DNA from: Clostridia bacterium
GTDB taxonomy: Bacteria; Bacillota; Clostridia; Oscillospirales; CAG-272
NCBI GenBank assembly: GCA_017472305.1
Contig: JAFUQP010000037.1
Coordinates: 43,410-107,409 of the forward strand
Length of the DNA: 64,000 nucleotides
Direction: 5' to 3'
Of this stretch, positions 17,744 to 27,240 are shown piece after piece. The notes beneath the pieces were generated by a model. That model ran no database searches. It worked only from the letters and a program-made list of their open reading frames with translations, and was not told where the DNA came from. How positions within the stretch are numbered: position 1 is the first letter of the stretch; every line of letters starts with the position of its first letter. The position numbers and the translations under genes are program-made.

Positions 17744-19996
17744 GTGCTTCAATCGCGGAGCAACCCTCTCATTCCTTCGGTAAATAATATGTATTGCGAA
17801 ATGAAAAGCCTACTCGAGTTCTTAAGTAAGAGCGAGAGAAACTACGAAACAGAAAAAATAATTTCGGCTTACGAATACGCCGAGAAGCTTCACGAGGGAC
17901 AGTTCCGCTTAAGCGGCGAGCCCTACGTCAGCCACCCCGTTGCGGTTGCGCGTATCGTTGCCGAGCTTGGTCTTGATACCGACTCAATCTGCGCGGCACT
18001 TCTTCACGACACCGTCGAGGACTGCGCCGACAAGACAAATCTCGATACTATATCGAAGATGTACGGCGCGGACGTTGCAATGCTCGTTGACGGTCTTACG
18101 AAGATTATACAGGTGCAGGTTGCCGACAAGGAGGAGGCTCATATAGAGAACATCAGAAAGATGCTTCTTGCTATGAACCGCGATATCCGCGTCATCTTCA
18201 TAAAGCTTTGCGACAGGCTTCACAATATGCGTACTCTTTCTGCAAAGAAGGAGGACCGTCAGCGCGCCATAGCTCTTGAAACTATGTATATTTACGCGCC
18301 GCTCGCGCATAGGCTGGGTATCCAGAAAATCAAGCAGGAGCTTGAGAATATCAGCCTTTACTACCTCGATAACGTCGGTTACGAGGAGGTGCACGAGGCT
18401 ATCGACAACAAGTTCGGTCAGAACCGCTCCTTCCTCGAGGAGGCTAAGGCGCAGCTCTCCGAGAAGCTTACGGAAAATCATATTTCCTTCACCCTCGAGG
18501 GCAGGGTAAAGTCGGTTTACAGCCTTTACCGCAAGATGTATACCCTCGGCAGAGCCTTTGATGAGATTTACGACTTCTATGCGCTCCGTATCATAGTAGA
18601 AACCGAGCTTGAGTGCTATACCGCGCTCGGACTCGTTCACGAGATGTTTAAGTCAATCCCCGGAAGGTTCAAGGATTACATTTCCACCCCCAAGCCCAAC
18701 CTCTACCGTTCGCTTCACACGACGGTTATAGGGCATTCGGGCATTCCCTTCGAGGTGCAGATAAGAACAAGACAGATGCACGAGGAGGCTGAATACGGTA
18801 TCGCCGCGCACTGGAAATACAAGTCGGGCGAGAAGTCGGGCTCGGGCATTGACGAGAAGCTTCGCTGGATTGCACAGCTTCTTGAGTCTGACGAGAACAC
18901 CCGTGACCCCGACGAGTTCATTCACTCCTTCAAGACCGATATATTCCACGACGAAACCTTCGTATTCACCCCGAAGGGCGACGTTATCTCGCTCCCCCTC
19001 GGCTCGACGGTGATAGACTTTGCCTACGCCATTCACTCGGCGGTAGGTAACAAGATGACAGGCGCGAAGATTAACGGCGTAATAGTTCCTATTGACAAAA
19101 TTCCCTCCAACGGCGACATTATCGAGATTATCACCTCACAGGGCTCGAAGGGCCCGAGCAGAGATTGGCTGAAGATAGTCAAGACGGGTCAGGCAAGGAG
19201 CAAAATAAGACAGTACTTCAAGCGTGAGAAGCGCTCGGAGAATATAATCGTCGGTAAGGCTGAGGTAGAGCGCGAGGTAAGACGCCTCGGAAAGAGCTAT
19301 ACCGACGCCGAGCTTTCCGAAATCATTGCAACCGTTGCAAAGAGAATAGGCATAAACAACGCCGACGACTTCTATAACACCCTCGGCTTTGGCGGAGTAT
19401 CTCTTTCGAGATTTATGCCGAAGATTAAGGAGGAGCTTGAAAAGCTTCATAAGGACGACACCCCCGCAACTCCCGAGGAAGAGCTTTCAAAGGTAAAAAT
19501 CACCCAGTCGAACCGCCGTAAGAGTACGGGCGGCGTTATTATCGACGGTGAGAGCGGCTGCGCTATCAAGTTCGCAAGATGCTGTAATCCTCTCCCGGGT
19601 GATAAAATCGTCGGCTTCGTTACCAGAGGCTTCGGCGTTTCGGTTCACAAGGCAGACTGCCCGAACGTTATTCAGTCGAGGGCTAACGAGGATAACCTTT
19701 CAAGATGGGTGAGAGCCGAATGGGAAGCCTCCGACACCGAGGGCGCGGCAAAGACCTACGAGGCTATGCTGTCAATCACGGCAGAGGACGGTATCGGCGT
19801 TATTGCGGGAATTTCTCTTGCGCTTGCCGATATGAAGGTATCCATCACCTCAATAAATACTCAGTCAGGCAAGGGCAAGGAGTCGCTTATCAATATCGTC
19901 GTTGCCTGCAAGAACGTTTCGCACTATAACGCCATAGTATCGAGGCTGTCCTCGGTACCAAAGGTAATTTCGGTTAAGAGAGGCTTTACGGGCTGA
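17744..19996 (+). CDS. relA: (p)ppGpp synthetase/hydrolase Rel
   Basis: About 735-750 residues. Domains in order: HD hydrolase (HPVAVARI, LLHDTVED), synthetase (GRVKSVYSLYRKM, DEIYDFYALR, PKPNLYRSLHTTV, EVQIRTRQMHEEAEYG), TGS (VFTPKGDVISLPLGSTVIDFAY), a zinc-finger-like region (CAIKFARCCNPLPGD) and a C-terminal ACT domain. It makes and degrades the stringent-response alarmone. The GTG at 17744 is the longest start; ATG at 17789 or 17801 is equally consistent, since no start has a clear binding site. The stop shares one base with the dtd start. Confidence 0.96.
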   Translation: MLQSRSNPLIPSVNNMYCEMKSLLEFLSKSERNYETEKIISAYEYAEKLHEGQFRLSGEPYVSHPVAVARIVAELGLDTDSICAALLHDTVEDCADKTNLDTISKMYGADVAMLVDGLTKIIQVQVADKEEAHIENIRKMLLAMNRDIRVIFIKLCDRLHNMRTLSAKKEDRQRAIALETMYIYAPLAHRLGIQKIKQELENISLYYLDNVGYEEVHEAIDNKFGQNRSFLEEAKAQLSEKLTENHISFTLEGRVKSVYSLYRKMYTLGRAFDEIYDFYALRIIVETELECYTALGLVHEMFKSIPGRFKDYISTPKPNLYRSLHTTVIGHSGIPFEVQIRTRQMHEEAEYGIAAHWKYKSGEKSGSGIDEKLRWIAQLLESDENTRDPDEFIHSFKTDIFHDETFVFTPKGDVISLPLGSTVIDFAYAIHSAVGNKMTGAKINGVIVPIDKIPSNGDIIEIITSQGSKGPSRDWLKIVKTGQARSKIRQYFKREKRSENIIVGKAEVEREVRRLGKSYTDAELSEIIATVAKRIGINNADDFYNTLGFGGVSLSRFMPKIKEELEKLHKDDTPATPEEELSKVKITQSNRRKSTGGVIIDGESGCAIKFARCCNPLPGDKIVGFVTRGFGVSVHKADCPNVIQSRANEDNLSRWVRAEWEASDTEGAAKTYEAMLSITAEDGIGVIAGISLALADMKVSITSINTQSGKGKESLINIVVACKNVSHYNAIVSRLSSVPKVISVKRGFTG

Positions 19997-20454
19997 TGAT
20001 TTGTGTAATTCAAAGAGTAAACTCTGCCTCGGTTATCGCCGACGGCGTGCAGGCAGGCAGATGCGGGAAGGGGCTGTACCTTCTTCTCGGGGTTCTTGAG
20101 GGTGACCTCGATGCAGATGCCACCGCCCTTGCGGAAAAGATTTCAAAGCTCCGCATTTTCACCGATGAGGGTGGCAAAATGAACCTCTCGGTGACCGATA
20201 TCGGCGGCTCGGCGCTTGTTGTGTCTAACTTCACCCTCGGCGCAAGCTACAGAAAGGGGAACCGCCCCGATTATCTTGCCGCCGCAGCCCCCGACGAGGC
20301 AAACAGGCTCTACGAGTTCTTTATTTCGGAGCTTTCTTCAAGGATAGGAAGGGTTGAGTCGGGCGTTTTCGGCGCGGATATGACGACCGAGATGTCAACC
20401 GACGGCCCCGTCACTATAGTTATGGACAGCAAAGTGCTGCTTAAGAAAAAATAA
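19996..20454 (+). CDS. dtd: D-aminoacyl-tRNA deacylase
   Basis: 152 residues, standard length. Begins MICVIQRVNSASV, with a variant of the SQxTL motif (SNFTLGAS) and the Gly-cisPro region TDGPVT near the C-terminus. Dtd hydrolyses D-amino acids and glycine mischarged onto tRNA. The start codon overlaps the rel stop (TGATG), giving tight coupling; rel-dtd adjacency is very common in Firmicutes, often followed, as here, by hemZ. Confidence 0.95.
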   Translation: MICVIQRVNSASVIADGVQAGRCGKGLYLLLGVLEGDLDADATALAEKISKLRIFTDEGGKMNLSVTDIGGSALVVSNFTLGASYRKGNRPDYLAAAAPDEANRLYEFFISELSSRIGRVESGVFGADMTTEMSTDGPVTIVMDSKVLLKKK

Positions 20455-20471
20455 AAGGGAAGGGAGAGCCT

Positions 20472-21977
20472 ATGATTTTAAAGGTAAACGGCAACATAAA
20501 CAGGTATTACGTAGAAACTCTGTGTATGGTATTTTTCCCCGGCTCGACCTTCGGTGAAAACGAGGAGCCGCGCGAGGGAGTGCCCGAGATAACCGTTGAC
20601 GTCTCACGCGACAAAAGCGGTAAGGCGGTCGCCTCCTACGTTTCTATAAAGCTTAACGACAGAGTCTGCGAGGCTACCGAAACCGTCAGCCTTGCAGAGG
20701 AGATTTCCATATCCACTCACGAGTCTATTGCCGTCGGCAGAGCTATGTTCGCGGCAGGTAAGGAAATGCTCGGTCACACGCCGCCGTGGGGAATACTGAC
20801 GGGCGTTCGTCCCGCGAAGGTTGCAAGAGGGCTTCTCTTCGAGGGGCGCGGTATTCTCAAAACCAAGCGCGCAATGCGTGACGAGTACTTCTTGAATCCG
20901 CAGAAGGCGGCGCTCGCCGTATCGGTTGCCTCTACCGAAATGAAGATTATGAAGAGGCTGCCGAAGAATACCTGCTCAATATATATTTCCATTCCGTTCT
21001 GTCCGACAAGATGCGCCTATTGCAGCTTCGTTTCTTACACGACACCGAGGCTTCTTTCTATGATTTCGGAGTACCTCGACGCACTCATACTCGACCTTCT
21101 TGACACCTTTGACACGGTGCGTAGGCTCGGAATGACGGTTTCCACAGTTTATATCGGCGGCGGAACGCCGACCACACTTTCGGCAGAGGAGCTCGAGAGG
21201 CTTCTTTCGGTGATTTCCGAGAATATAGACGTAAGCACGCTTCTCGAATTCACCCTCGAGGCAGGAAGGCCAGATACGATTACCGCGGACAAGCTCCGCG
21301 TGGCGAAGGAGTACGGAGTTACCAGAATCAGCGTTAATCCGCAGACGCTCTCCGACGATATTCTCCGCGAAATCGGCAGAAGGCATACCGTCAGCGATTT
21401 TTACGACGCTTACGAGATTGCGAAGGCGAGCGGCATTAAGGACATCAACGTTGACCTTATCGCGGGACTTCCCGGGGACGATTTCAAGAATTTCTCGGAA
21501 ACGGTTGACAAGGTTATCGAGCTTATGCCGACCAACATAACGGTACATACCTTCTCCGTAAAGAAGGCGTCGGACGCACTGAAGAACAACTCGGGCGTTT
21601 ATTCAATATCCGGCGGTGATGCGGCAAAGAGCATCTCTTACTCCCAGATACAGACGAAATTCGCAGGCTACAAGCCCTACTATATGTATAGGCAGAAGAA
21701 CACCGTCGGCAATCTTGAAAACGTCGGCTTTGCTCTTGAGGGGCACGAGGGACTGTATAACATACTTATGATGGAAGAGGTGCAGACGATATTTGCCGTC
21801 GGCGCGGGTGCGGTTACCAAGCTCGTTCGCGAGGCTACCGCCGACTCTCCGTCGAGAATTGAGAGGCTCTTCCGCCCGAAGTACCCCTACGAATATCTTC
21901 GTAAGGATAAGGACGGCGAGGACTTAAGGAAGAAGCACAAGGAGAAGATTTTCGCCTTCTTCGGCAAGGAAATCTGA
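20472..21977 (+). CDS. hemZ: Coproporphyrinogen III dehydrogenase-like radical SAM protein HemZ
   Basis: 501 residues. The radical SAM cluster motif is CPTRCAYC (C177, C181, C184), followed by the YIGGGTPT glycine motif and the HemN-type C-terminal region. A ~165-residue N-terminal extension separates HemZ from HemN. Members act in, or are related to, oxygen-independent haem biosynthesis, though HemZ function is less certain than HemN. No other haem genes are near. The ribosome binding site GGGAGAG is 5 bases upstream. A terminator follows. Confidence 0.93.
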   Translation: MILKVNGNINRYYVETLCMVFFPGSTFGENEEPREGVPEITVDVSRDKSGKAVASYVSIKLNDRVCEATETVSLAEEISISTHESIAVGRAMFAAGKEMLGHTPPWGILTGVRPAKVARGLLFEGRGILKTKRAMRDEYFLNPQKAALAVSVASTEMKIMKRLPKNTCSIYISIPFCPTRCAYCSFVSYTTPRLLSMISEYLDALILDLLDTFDTVRRLGMTVSTVYIGGGTPTTLSAEELERLLSVISENIDVSTLLEFTLEAGRPDTITADKLRVAKEYGVTRISVNPQTLSDDILREIGRRHTVSDFYDAYEIAKASGIKDINVDLIAGLPGDDFKNFSETVDKVIELMPTNITVHTFSVKKASDALKNNSGVYSISGGDAAKSISYSQIQTKFAGYKPYYMYRQKNTVGNLENVGFALEGHEGLYNILMMEEVQTIFAVGAGAVTKLVREATADSPSRIERLFRPKYPYEYLRKDKDGEDLRKKHKEKIFAFFGKEI

Positions 21978-21994
21978 AATTATTAATATGTTTT

Positions 21995-22026
21995 AAGGGT
22001 TGCTAATATATTTTAGTAGCCCTTTT
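21995..22026 (+). terminator. Terminator after hemZ
   Basis: AAGGGTTGCTAA pairs with TTAGTAGCCCTT (12 bp with wobble pairs), then TTTT, 17 bases past the stop. Confidence 0.75.
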
Positions 22027-22078
22027 TGCTTTCAGAGAAAGCGATAGCGGCATTTTCCGTAAAGATAAGGAGAAAAAT

Positions 22079-23644
22079 ATGACGCTTAATAAAAGCGACC
22101 GTCGCGGTACGGCTCTCGGCGGCGCTCTCTCGTTAATGCTTGCGACTGTTATAGTCAAGCTCCTCGGTGTTATTTATAAGGTGCCGCTCTCGTATATTCT
22201 CGGTGACGGCGGAATGGGATATTTCAATTCGGCTTACACCGTTTACAGCTTCTTTTATCTCATTTGTACCGCGGGCGTGCCTAAGGCTATTATGATATCG
22301 GTGTCGGAGTCACCCTCGCTCGGGAAAAGCATTACGAGGGTTGCTAAGTCTGCCTTTCTCGCAGTCGGGGCTGCCACAACGGTTCTGTTTCTTCTCTTAT
22401 CACCGCCTCTCTCGCATCTGATTGGCAACCCAAGCTCGATATACACTATGATAGCCGTCGCGCCCTCGATAATATTTATCGCGGTGTCGGGTGTTGTGCG
22501 CGGCTATCTCTCGGCAGAACACAAATTTCTCTCTGTGTCAATAAGCCAGATTATAGAGGGCGGTGGAAAGCTCGTCTTCGGGCTTGCCTTTGCTATACTC
22601 GCAAAGAGGCTCGGTATGCCACTCTACGCTATATCGGCATTCACTATCCTCGGTGTAAGCCTCGGCGCGATATTTGGGCTTGTATATCTTCTTATAGCCG
22701 CGCGCGGGGTAGGGGAGAAGAGCGATTTCCGCTTTACGCGCAGCGAGAGGCGCGAGGTAATGAAGAAGCTCTACTCTGTTTCCACCCCTATTACCGTCAG
22801 TGCCGCGGTTATGAGCCTGACGGGGCTGCTTGACCTTTTCTTGATTATGAAGGGGTTGATTTCCTCGGGGGTATCGAGAGAAAGCGCAAACGCGCTCTAC
22901 GGAAACTACACGACTCTCGCCGTGCCGATGTTCAATCTTGCCGTATCGCTCATCGTTCCGGTATCGGTTGCCTTTCTTCCGAGTATGACTCGCGCGTATA
23001 TAAATAATAGGAAGGACTTCTCGGAGGTGTGCGGTCTTGCCTTTGGGATTACGGCTGTTCTGACAGCGCCTCTTGCCTTCGGTATGATGATGTACCCGAG
23101 GGAAATTCTCGCGCTTCTGTTTGAGGACTCGGGCGCTGCGATCGGCAGCCGCCCTCTGCTAGTTCTGTCTATAGGACTGTTCTTCTATGCGGCGCTCACC
23201 GTCACGAACACAGCGCTCGAAAGCATGGGACTCGTACGGGCGCCGGTTTACTCGATGCTTGTCGGCTGCGCCGTAAAGACGGCGGTTTCCGTCCTGCTTA
23301 TCAGACTGCCGAGGTACGGTATAATGGGAGCGCCGATTGGCACTGTTGCCTCATACGGGGTGTCGCTTCTTGTATCGGTTGTGTACGGAGCTAAAAAATG
23401 TAAAGAAAAGTTTCCTATTATTTCCTCGTTTGCTAAGCCGACGCTGCTTGCCTTTAGCTCGGTTTACCTATCTAAGGGGGCGTATTTTGCGGTAAAAAAT
23501 ATGTTCGGCGAGGCGGCGGGAACCCTTGCGTCTATTGGAGTTTCGGGGATTTTGTACCTTGCTCTTTTGATACTGTTTGGCATTTTGCGAGGTAAGAAAA
23601 TTCTAAAGATGTCAAAATACACAAAATTAACAGGGGAGATATAG
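22079..23644 (+). CDS. SpoVB/MurJ-like polysaccharide flippase
   Basis: 521 residues with about 14 membrane helices. The opening GGALSLMLATVIVKLLGVIYKVPLSYILG followed by GMGYFNSAYTVYSFFY is characteristic of the SpoVB/YtgP branch of the MVF (MOP) superfamily. Such proteins flip lipid-linked sugar precursors; SpoVB-type members are needed for spore cortex formation, while others support vegetative envelope assembly. The ribosome binding site AAGGAG lies 7 bases upstream of the ATG. The yabP/yabQ genes just downstream make a sporulation role attractive, but this is inference. Confidence 0.88.
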   Translation: MTLNKSDRRGTALGGALSLMLATVIVKLLGVIYKVPLSYILGDGGMGYFNSAYTVYSFFYLICTAGVPKAIMISVSESPSLGKSITRVAKSAFLAVGAATTVLFLLLSPPLSHLIGNPSSIYTMIAVAPSIIFIAVSGVVRGYLSAEHKFLSVSISQIIEGGGKLVFGLAFAILAKRLGMPLYAISAFTILGVSLGAIFGLVYLLIAARGVGEKSDFRFTRSERREVMKKLYSVSTPITVSAAVMSLTGLLDLFLIMKGLISSGVSRESANALYGNYTTLAVPMFNLAVSLIVPVSVAFLPSMTRAYINNRKDFSEVCGLAFGITAVLTAPLAFGMMMYPREILALLFEDSGAAIGSRPLLVLSIGLFFYAALTVTNTALESMGLVRAPVYSMLVGCAVKTAVSVLLIRLPRYGIMGAPIGTVASYGVSLLVSVVYGAKKCKEKFPIISSFAKPTLLAFSSVYLSKGAYFAVKNMFGEAAGTLASIGVSGILYLALLILFGILRGKKILKMSKYTKLTGEI

Positions 23645-23694
23645 AAAAATAGACGAATTTTCGGCTAATTACTTAGAAAAACTTTTGATAACTA

Positions 23695-23723
23695 TTGCAT
23701 TTTTAGTCAATAATTGTTATAAT
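23695..23723 (+). promoter_or_regulatory. Promoter of the HU gene
   Basis: TTGCAT, 17 bases, TATAAT, about 35 bases before the HU start. Confidence 0.7.
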
Positions 23724-23757
23724 TAAAGCGTAAATCTTTTTTGAAAGGATGTTTAAT

Positions 23758-24033
23758 ATGAACAAGACAGAACTCGTAAACGTAGTTGCAGCTGCAACCG
23801 AAATCACCAAGAAGGACGTAGAGGCTGTTGTTAACGCAACGCTTGATGCTATCGCTGATGCTCTTAAGGCAGGCGACAAGGTTCAGCTTATCGGCTTCGG
23901 CACCTTCGAGGTTAAGGAAGTAGCGGCTAGAGAGGGCCGTAACCCCAGAACCGGCGAGACCATCAAGATTGATGCTTCCAAGAAGGCTTCCTTCTCGGCT
24001 TCCAAGGTTCTCAAGGATGCTCTCAACGCATAA
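23758..24033 (+). CDS. hup: HU family DNA-binding protein
   Basis: 91 residues from the ATG at 23758 (GAAAGGATG 6-9 bases upstream); the in-frame ATG at 23749 overlaps that binding site. Typical HU: MNKTELV start, LIGFGTFEV, and the DNA-minor-groove arm GRNPRTGETIKI. It bends and compacts DNA in the nucleoid. Codon choice is strongly biased (for example GCT, AAG, GGC), consistent with high expression. It is three bases from the S4 gene, with which it shares a terminator; the hup-rqcP-yabP-yabQ order is a conserved Firmicutes block. Confidence 0.97.
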   Translation: MNKTELVNVVAAATEITKKDVEAVVNATLDAIADALKAGDKVQLIGFGTFEVKEVAAREGRNPRTGETIKIDASKKASFSASKVLKDALNA

Positions 24034-24036
24034 TTA

Positions 24037-24291
24037 ATGAGACTTGACAAATTTCTGAAGGTATCAAGGCTTATCAAGCGGCGCACGGTTGCCAATGATG
24101 CCTGTGACAAGGAGCGTATTTCTGTTAACGGCAAGCAGGCGAAGGCGTCGTATACCGTTAAGCTCGGCGACGAGATTACGGTTTCCTTCGGTACCCGTCA
24201 GGTCACCGTAAGGGTGCTTGATATCAAGGAAACAACCAAGAAAAGTGAATGTCAGGGAATGTACGAGGTTATCTCGGAGTCCGAGGCATAA
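24037..24291 (+). CDS. rqcP: S4-domain RNA-binding protein RqcP (YabO/Hsp15 family)
   Basis: 84 residues made of one S4 domain (MRLDKFLKVSRLIKRRTVANDAC, RISVNGKQAKASYTVKLGDEI). Family members bind stalled large ribosomal subunits; in B. subtilis RqcP works with RqcH to add alanine tails during ribosome quality control. It lies between HU and yabP as in B. subtilis, which supports orthology. A strong terminator follows the stop by 11 bases. Confidence 0.92.
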   Translation: MRLDKFLKVSRLIKRRTVANDACDKERISVNGKQAKASYTVKLGDEITVSFGTRQVTVRVLDIKETTKKSECQGMYEVISESEA

Positions 24292-24302
24292 TTCTTTTCA
24301 TT

Positions 24303-24338
24303 GCGGCATATTTTCTATTGAGAATATGCCGCTTTTTT
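24303..24338 (+). terminator. Terminator after hup-rqcP
   Basis: Perfect 10-bp stem GCGGCATATT/AATATGCCGC with a 10-base loop and TTTTTT. Confidence 0.95.
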
Positions 24339-24375
24339 ATTTTTAAAACGGTTTTTGCGGAAGGATAAGTTATAT

Positions 24376-24642
24376 ATGGATAAAGAGGAATTAAAATACA
24401 CACTTACGCTGACCGACGGACGGGAGCTGCGCCTTAATTCGGTAGAGGGAGTGCTGCTTTTCGACGAGGGTGCGGTGACGCTCTCGCTCGGCGGGGGCAG
24501 GGTGGAGATTACAGGGGAAAATCTCAAAATAGAGGAGCTTACCAAAGAGCAGGGAGAAATTCTCGTAACCGGCAGAGTGGACTCGATAAGCTTCGAGGGA
24601 GCAAGGGACGTAAAGGGCGTCTTTGCAAAGCTCTTTAAATGA
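24376..24642 (+). CDS. yabP: Sporulation protein YabP
   Basis: 88 residues from the ATG at 24376 (AAGGAT about 9 bases upstream); a TTG at 24355 in frame is less likely. The sequence (LTLTDGRELRLNSVEGVLLFDEGAVTL, GGGRVEITGENLKIEEL) fits the YabP domain of small spore-cortex and forespore proteins, transcribed in the mother cell in B. subtilis. It overlaps yabQ by 4 bases. The presence of this pair is direct evidence that the organism, or a recent ancestor, forms endospores. Confidence 0.9.
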   Translation: MDKEELKYTLTLTDGRELRLNSVEGVLLFDEGAVTLSLGGGRVEITGENLKIEELTKEQGEILVTGRVDSISFEGARDVKGVFAKLFK

Positions 24643-25130
24643 TATACTACAGTCTGTCGGAGATTGCTATATCGGCGCTTTCTGCCCTGGTTTATGGACT
24701 GATATTTGCGTTTTCGCTTATTTTTGTTAAGAGTACGCTTGTGCGCGCATATTATTTTTTGAAGCTATTTTTTTCGGCTTGCTTTTGCTTTAGCGGTGGC
24801 TCGCTTAAAGAGAAAATACGCGACGGGATATCGGGAGCAAGGCAAGGCGGGCGCTTTGGCAATCTTTCTGCCTTCCTTACAGTACTTCTGTTTAGTGTCG
24901 GAATAATTCTTCTTTCGTATTATTCTCTCGACGGAGCGGTAAGAATATATACTGTAGCGCTGTCACTTCTTACGGCGACAAGTCTGTATAAATATGCAAG
25001 AGCGCCGATTGAAGCGCTTTTTGATAAGCTTCTTTTTGTCATACTCTTTTTCTTTGGCATAGCCGTCGGCGTGCCGCTTTCCTTTGTCAAACGAATTGTA
25101 TTACGGGCGCACAGAAGGATTAAGCATTAA
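24639..25130 (+). CDS. yabQ: Spore cortex biosynthesis protein YabQ
   Basis: 163 residues with about four membrane helices in the YabQ pattern (N-terminal hydrophobic helices, central KEKIRDGISGA loop, then two helices and a basic tail RAHRRIKH). YabQ is needed for spore cortex peptidoglycan in B. subtilis. It is translationally coupled to yabP. The usual next gene, divIC, is missing; the next gene is glgB with its own promoter. Confidence 0.85.
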   Translation: MIYYSLSEIAISALSALVYGLIFAFSLIFVKSTLVRAYYFLKLFFSACFCFSGGSLKEKIRDGISGARQGGRFGNLSAFLTVLLFSVGIILLSYYSLDGAVRIYTVALSLLTATSLYKYARAPIEALFDKLLFVILFFFGIAVGVPLSFVKRIVLRAHRRIKH

Positions 25131-25177
25131 AAAAGCAACTTAAATTGTATATTTTCATATATTACGGACTCGAGTAC

Positions 25178-25207
25178 TTGACAAATGTACAATAAATATG
25201 TTAAAAT
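25178..25207 (+). promoter_or_regulatory. Promoter of the glycogen operon
   Basis: TTGACA, 18 bases, TAAAAT, about 95 bases before glgB. Confidence 0.7.
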
Positions 25208-25301
25208 ATATTAAAAATAAGTGCGTTTTTTTTCATTTGTGATAACGCATTTGTAATAACTCGTTTATAATAACGGTAGCAAAAGTTTCGGAGGTACTCG
25301 T

Positions 25302-27218
25302 ATGAATGGCGGCTCGCTTGCGGCATATTATTTCCATCAAGGCACAAATTACTATTCGTACGATTATCTCGGTGTTCAGAGAAGAAAAATAAACGGAAAA
25401 TACGAATACACCTTCAGAACGTGGGCTCCAAACGCTCATTCGGTTTCGCTGGTTTCGGACTTTGTCGGCTGGGACAGTCCTCTGCCGATGACGAAAATCA
25501 CCGATAAGGGAATTTACGAGCTTGTATATTCGTCCTCTGTACCTCTTGAGGGCGAGCCGTACAAGTACAGAATTACCTCGGATGCGGGAGTGCACGACAA
25601 GGGTGACCCTTATGCACTGTTCTCCAGAGGAAAGGACGACGGTGCATCTATTATTTACGACCGTGGGGCATTCCGCTTTACCGACGGTAGATGGCTCGCC
25701 GCGAGGAAGAAGAAAATGTCGGTGAAGGAAGGCTCATATCTTCCGACCCCTATAAACATCTACGAAATGCACATCGGCAGCTTTATGCGCCACGAGGACG
25801 ACAATTCCTACGTTACCTACCTTGAGCTTTGCGACATTCTTCCGTCGTATCTGAAAAAAATGGGCTACACTCACGTGGAATTTCTTCCGCTTCAGGAGCA
25901 TCCTTACGACGGCTCGTGGGGATATCAGGTCTGCGGATTTTACGCCGTAAGCTCTCGCTTCGGCACGCCCGATGACTTCAAGAGGCTTGTAAACGCCCTT
26001 CATAACGCCGGTATCGGTGTTATAATGGACTGGGTGCCGGCGCATTTCCCGAAGGACGAGTGGGGACTCTACGAGTTTGACGGCAAGCCTCTTTACGAGT
26101 ATCAGGGAAAGGACAAGCAGGAATCGCGCTCCTGGGGAACGAGATTCTTCGACCTCGGCCGCGAGGAGATACAGTCCTTCCTTATCTCAAACGCGCTCTA
26201 TTTCCTTCGTGAGCTTCACGTTGACGGACTTCGGGTTGATGCGGTTGCCTCTATGATTTATCTCGACTACGACAGGCTCCCCGGTGAGTGGGTCCCCGCC
26301 TATGACGGAACGAACGAGAATAAAGAGGCTATCGCTTTTATCAAAAAGCTCAATTCCGCGGTGCTGGGAGAATTTCCCGACGCGCTTATGATTGCCGAGG
26401 AGTCAACGGCATTCGGAGGCGTTACTGCACCTGTTGGTGCCGGAGGTATGGGATTTTCGCTTAAATGGAATATGGGCTGGGCTAACGATTTCTACGATTA
26501 CCTTTCAACAGACCCGCTTTTCAGACAGTACAAGCATACAGCGCTTAATTTCCCGCTTATGTACGCCTTTAGTGAGAATTACGTTATGCCGATTTCCCAC
26601 GACGAGGTCGTGCACGGAAAGAAGTCCTTTGTCGATAAATTCTCGGGTGAGTACGGGGACAAGTTCCTCGGTGCCAGAGTAGGACTGCTTTTGCAGATGA
26701 CCTACCCCGGTAAGAAGCTCCTGTTTATGGGAACAGAGTACGCTCAGTTCCGCGAGTGGGACTTTGACAATTCGCTTGAGTGGTTTATGCTCGATTACCC
26801 GAACCATAAATATTTCCGCGACTACGTTTCGTCGCTTAACGCCTTTTATCTTGAAAGGCGGGAGCTTTGGGAGCGCGACTTTACCCCCGAGGGCTTCTCC
26901 TGGCTTCTTGCCGATGAGGCAGAGAAGAACCTGGTAGCCTTCAGGCGTCATTCGCTTGACGGACGCAGCATTATAGTTATCCTTAATTTCTCAGGTGTTA
27001 CTCAGGGAGGCTCATTTGAGGTAGGCAGCAGAGAGAGCTTTACGCCTATCTTCGATACCGGTAACCTTTCCGAGAGTGACAGAAGCGTTTCACTTAGCAA
27101 GGACGGGGAACGCACGCTTCTTAATTTCTGTGTTCCACGCCTTTCGGGACTTGTTCTTGAATGTAAAGTTAATAGACACAGACCTTCCGCCAAGCGCGCG
27201 GCGGCGGGCAAACAATAA
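25302..27218 (+). CDS. glgB: 1,4-alpha-glucan branching enzyme GlgB
   Basis: 638 residues. An N-terminal CBM48 domain (about 20-130, with [18 protein letters not shown]) precedes the GH13 barrel. The catalytic residues are D313 (DGLRVDAV), E366 (IAEESTAFG) and D434 ([12 protein letters not shown]), with the family-specific YEMHIGSF and MGTEYAQ motifs. It transfers alpha-1,4 chains to alpha-1,6 positions in glycogen. GGAGG precedes the ATG by 8 bases. It heads a seven-gene glycogen operon. The last ~15 residues are a basic, alanine-rich tail. Confidence 0.97.
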   Translation: MNGGSLAAYYFHQGTNYYSYDYLGVQRRKINGKYEYTFRTWAPNAHSVSLVSDFVGWDSPLPMTKITDKGIYELVYSSSVPLEGEPYKYRITSDAGVHDKGDPYALFSRGKDDGASIIYDRGAFRFTDGRWLAARKKKMSVKEGSYLPTPINIYEMHIGSFMRHEDDNSYVTYLELCDILPSYLKKMGYTHVEFLPLQEHPYDGSWGYQVCGFYAVSSRFGTPDDFKRLVNALHNAGIGVIMDWVPAHFPKDEWGLYEFDGKPLYEYQGKDKQESRSWGTRFFDLGREEIQSFLISNALYFLRELHVDGLRVDAVASMIYLDYDRLPGEWVPAYDGTNENKEAIAFIKKLNSAVLGEFPDALMIAEESTAFGGVTAPVGAGGMGFSLKWNMGWANDFYDYLSTDPLFRQYKHTALNFPLMYAFSENYVMPISHDEVVHGKKSFVDKFSGEYGDKFLGARVGLLLQMTYPGKKLLFMGTEYAQFREWDFDNSLEWFMLDYPNHKYFRDYVSSLNAFYLERRELWERDFTPEGFSWLLADEAEKNLVAFRRHSLDGRSIIVILNFSGVTQGGSFEVGSRESFTPIFDTGNLSESDRSVSLSKDGERTLLNFCVPRLSGLVLECKVNRHRPSAKRAAAGKQ

Positions 27219-27240
27219 ACAATTTAAGGAGAGAAACAAG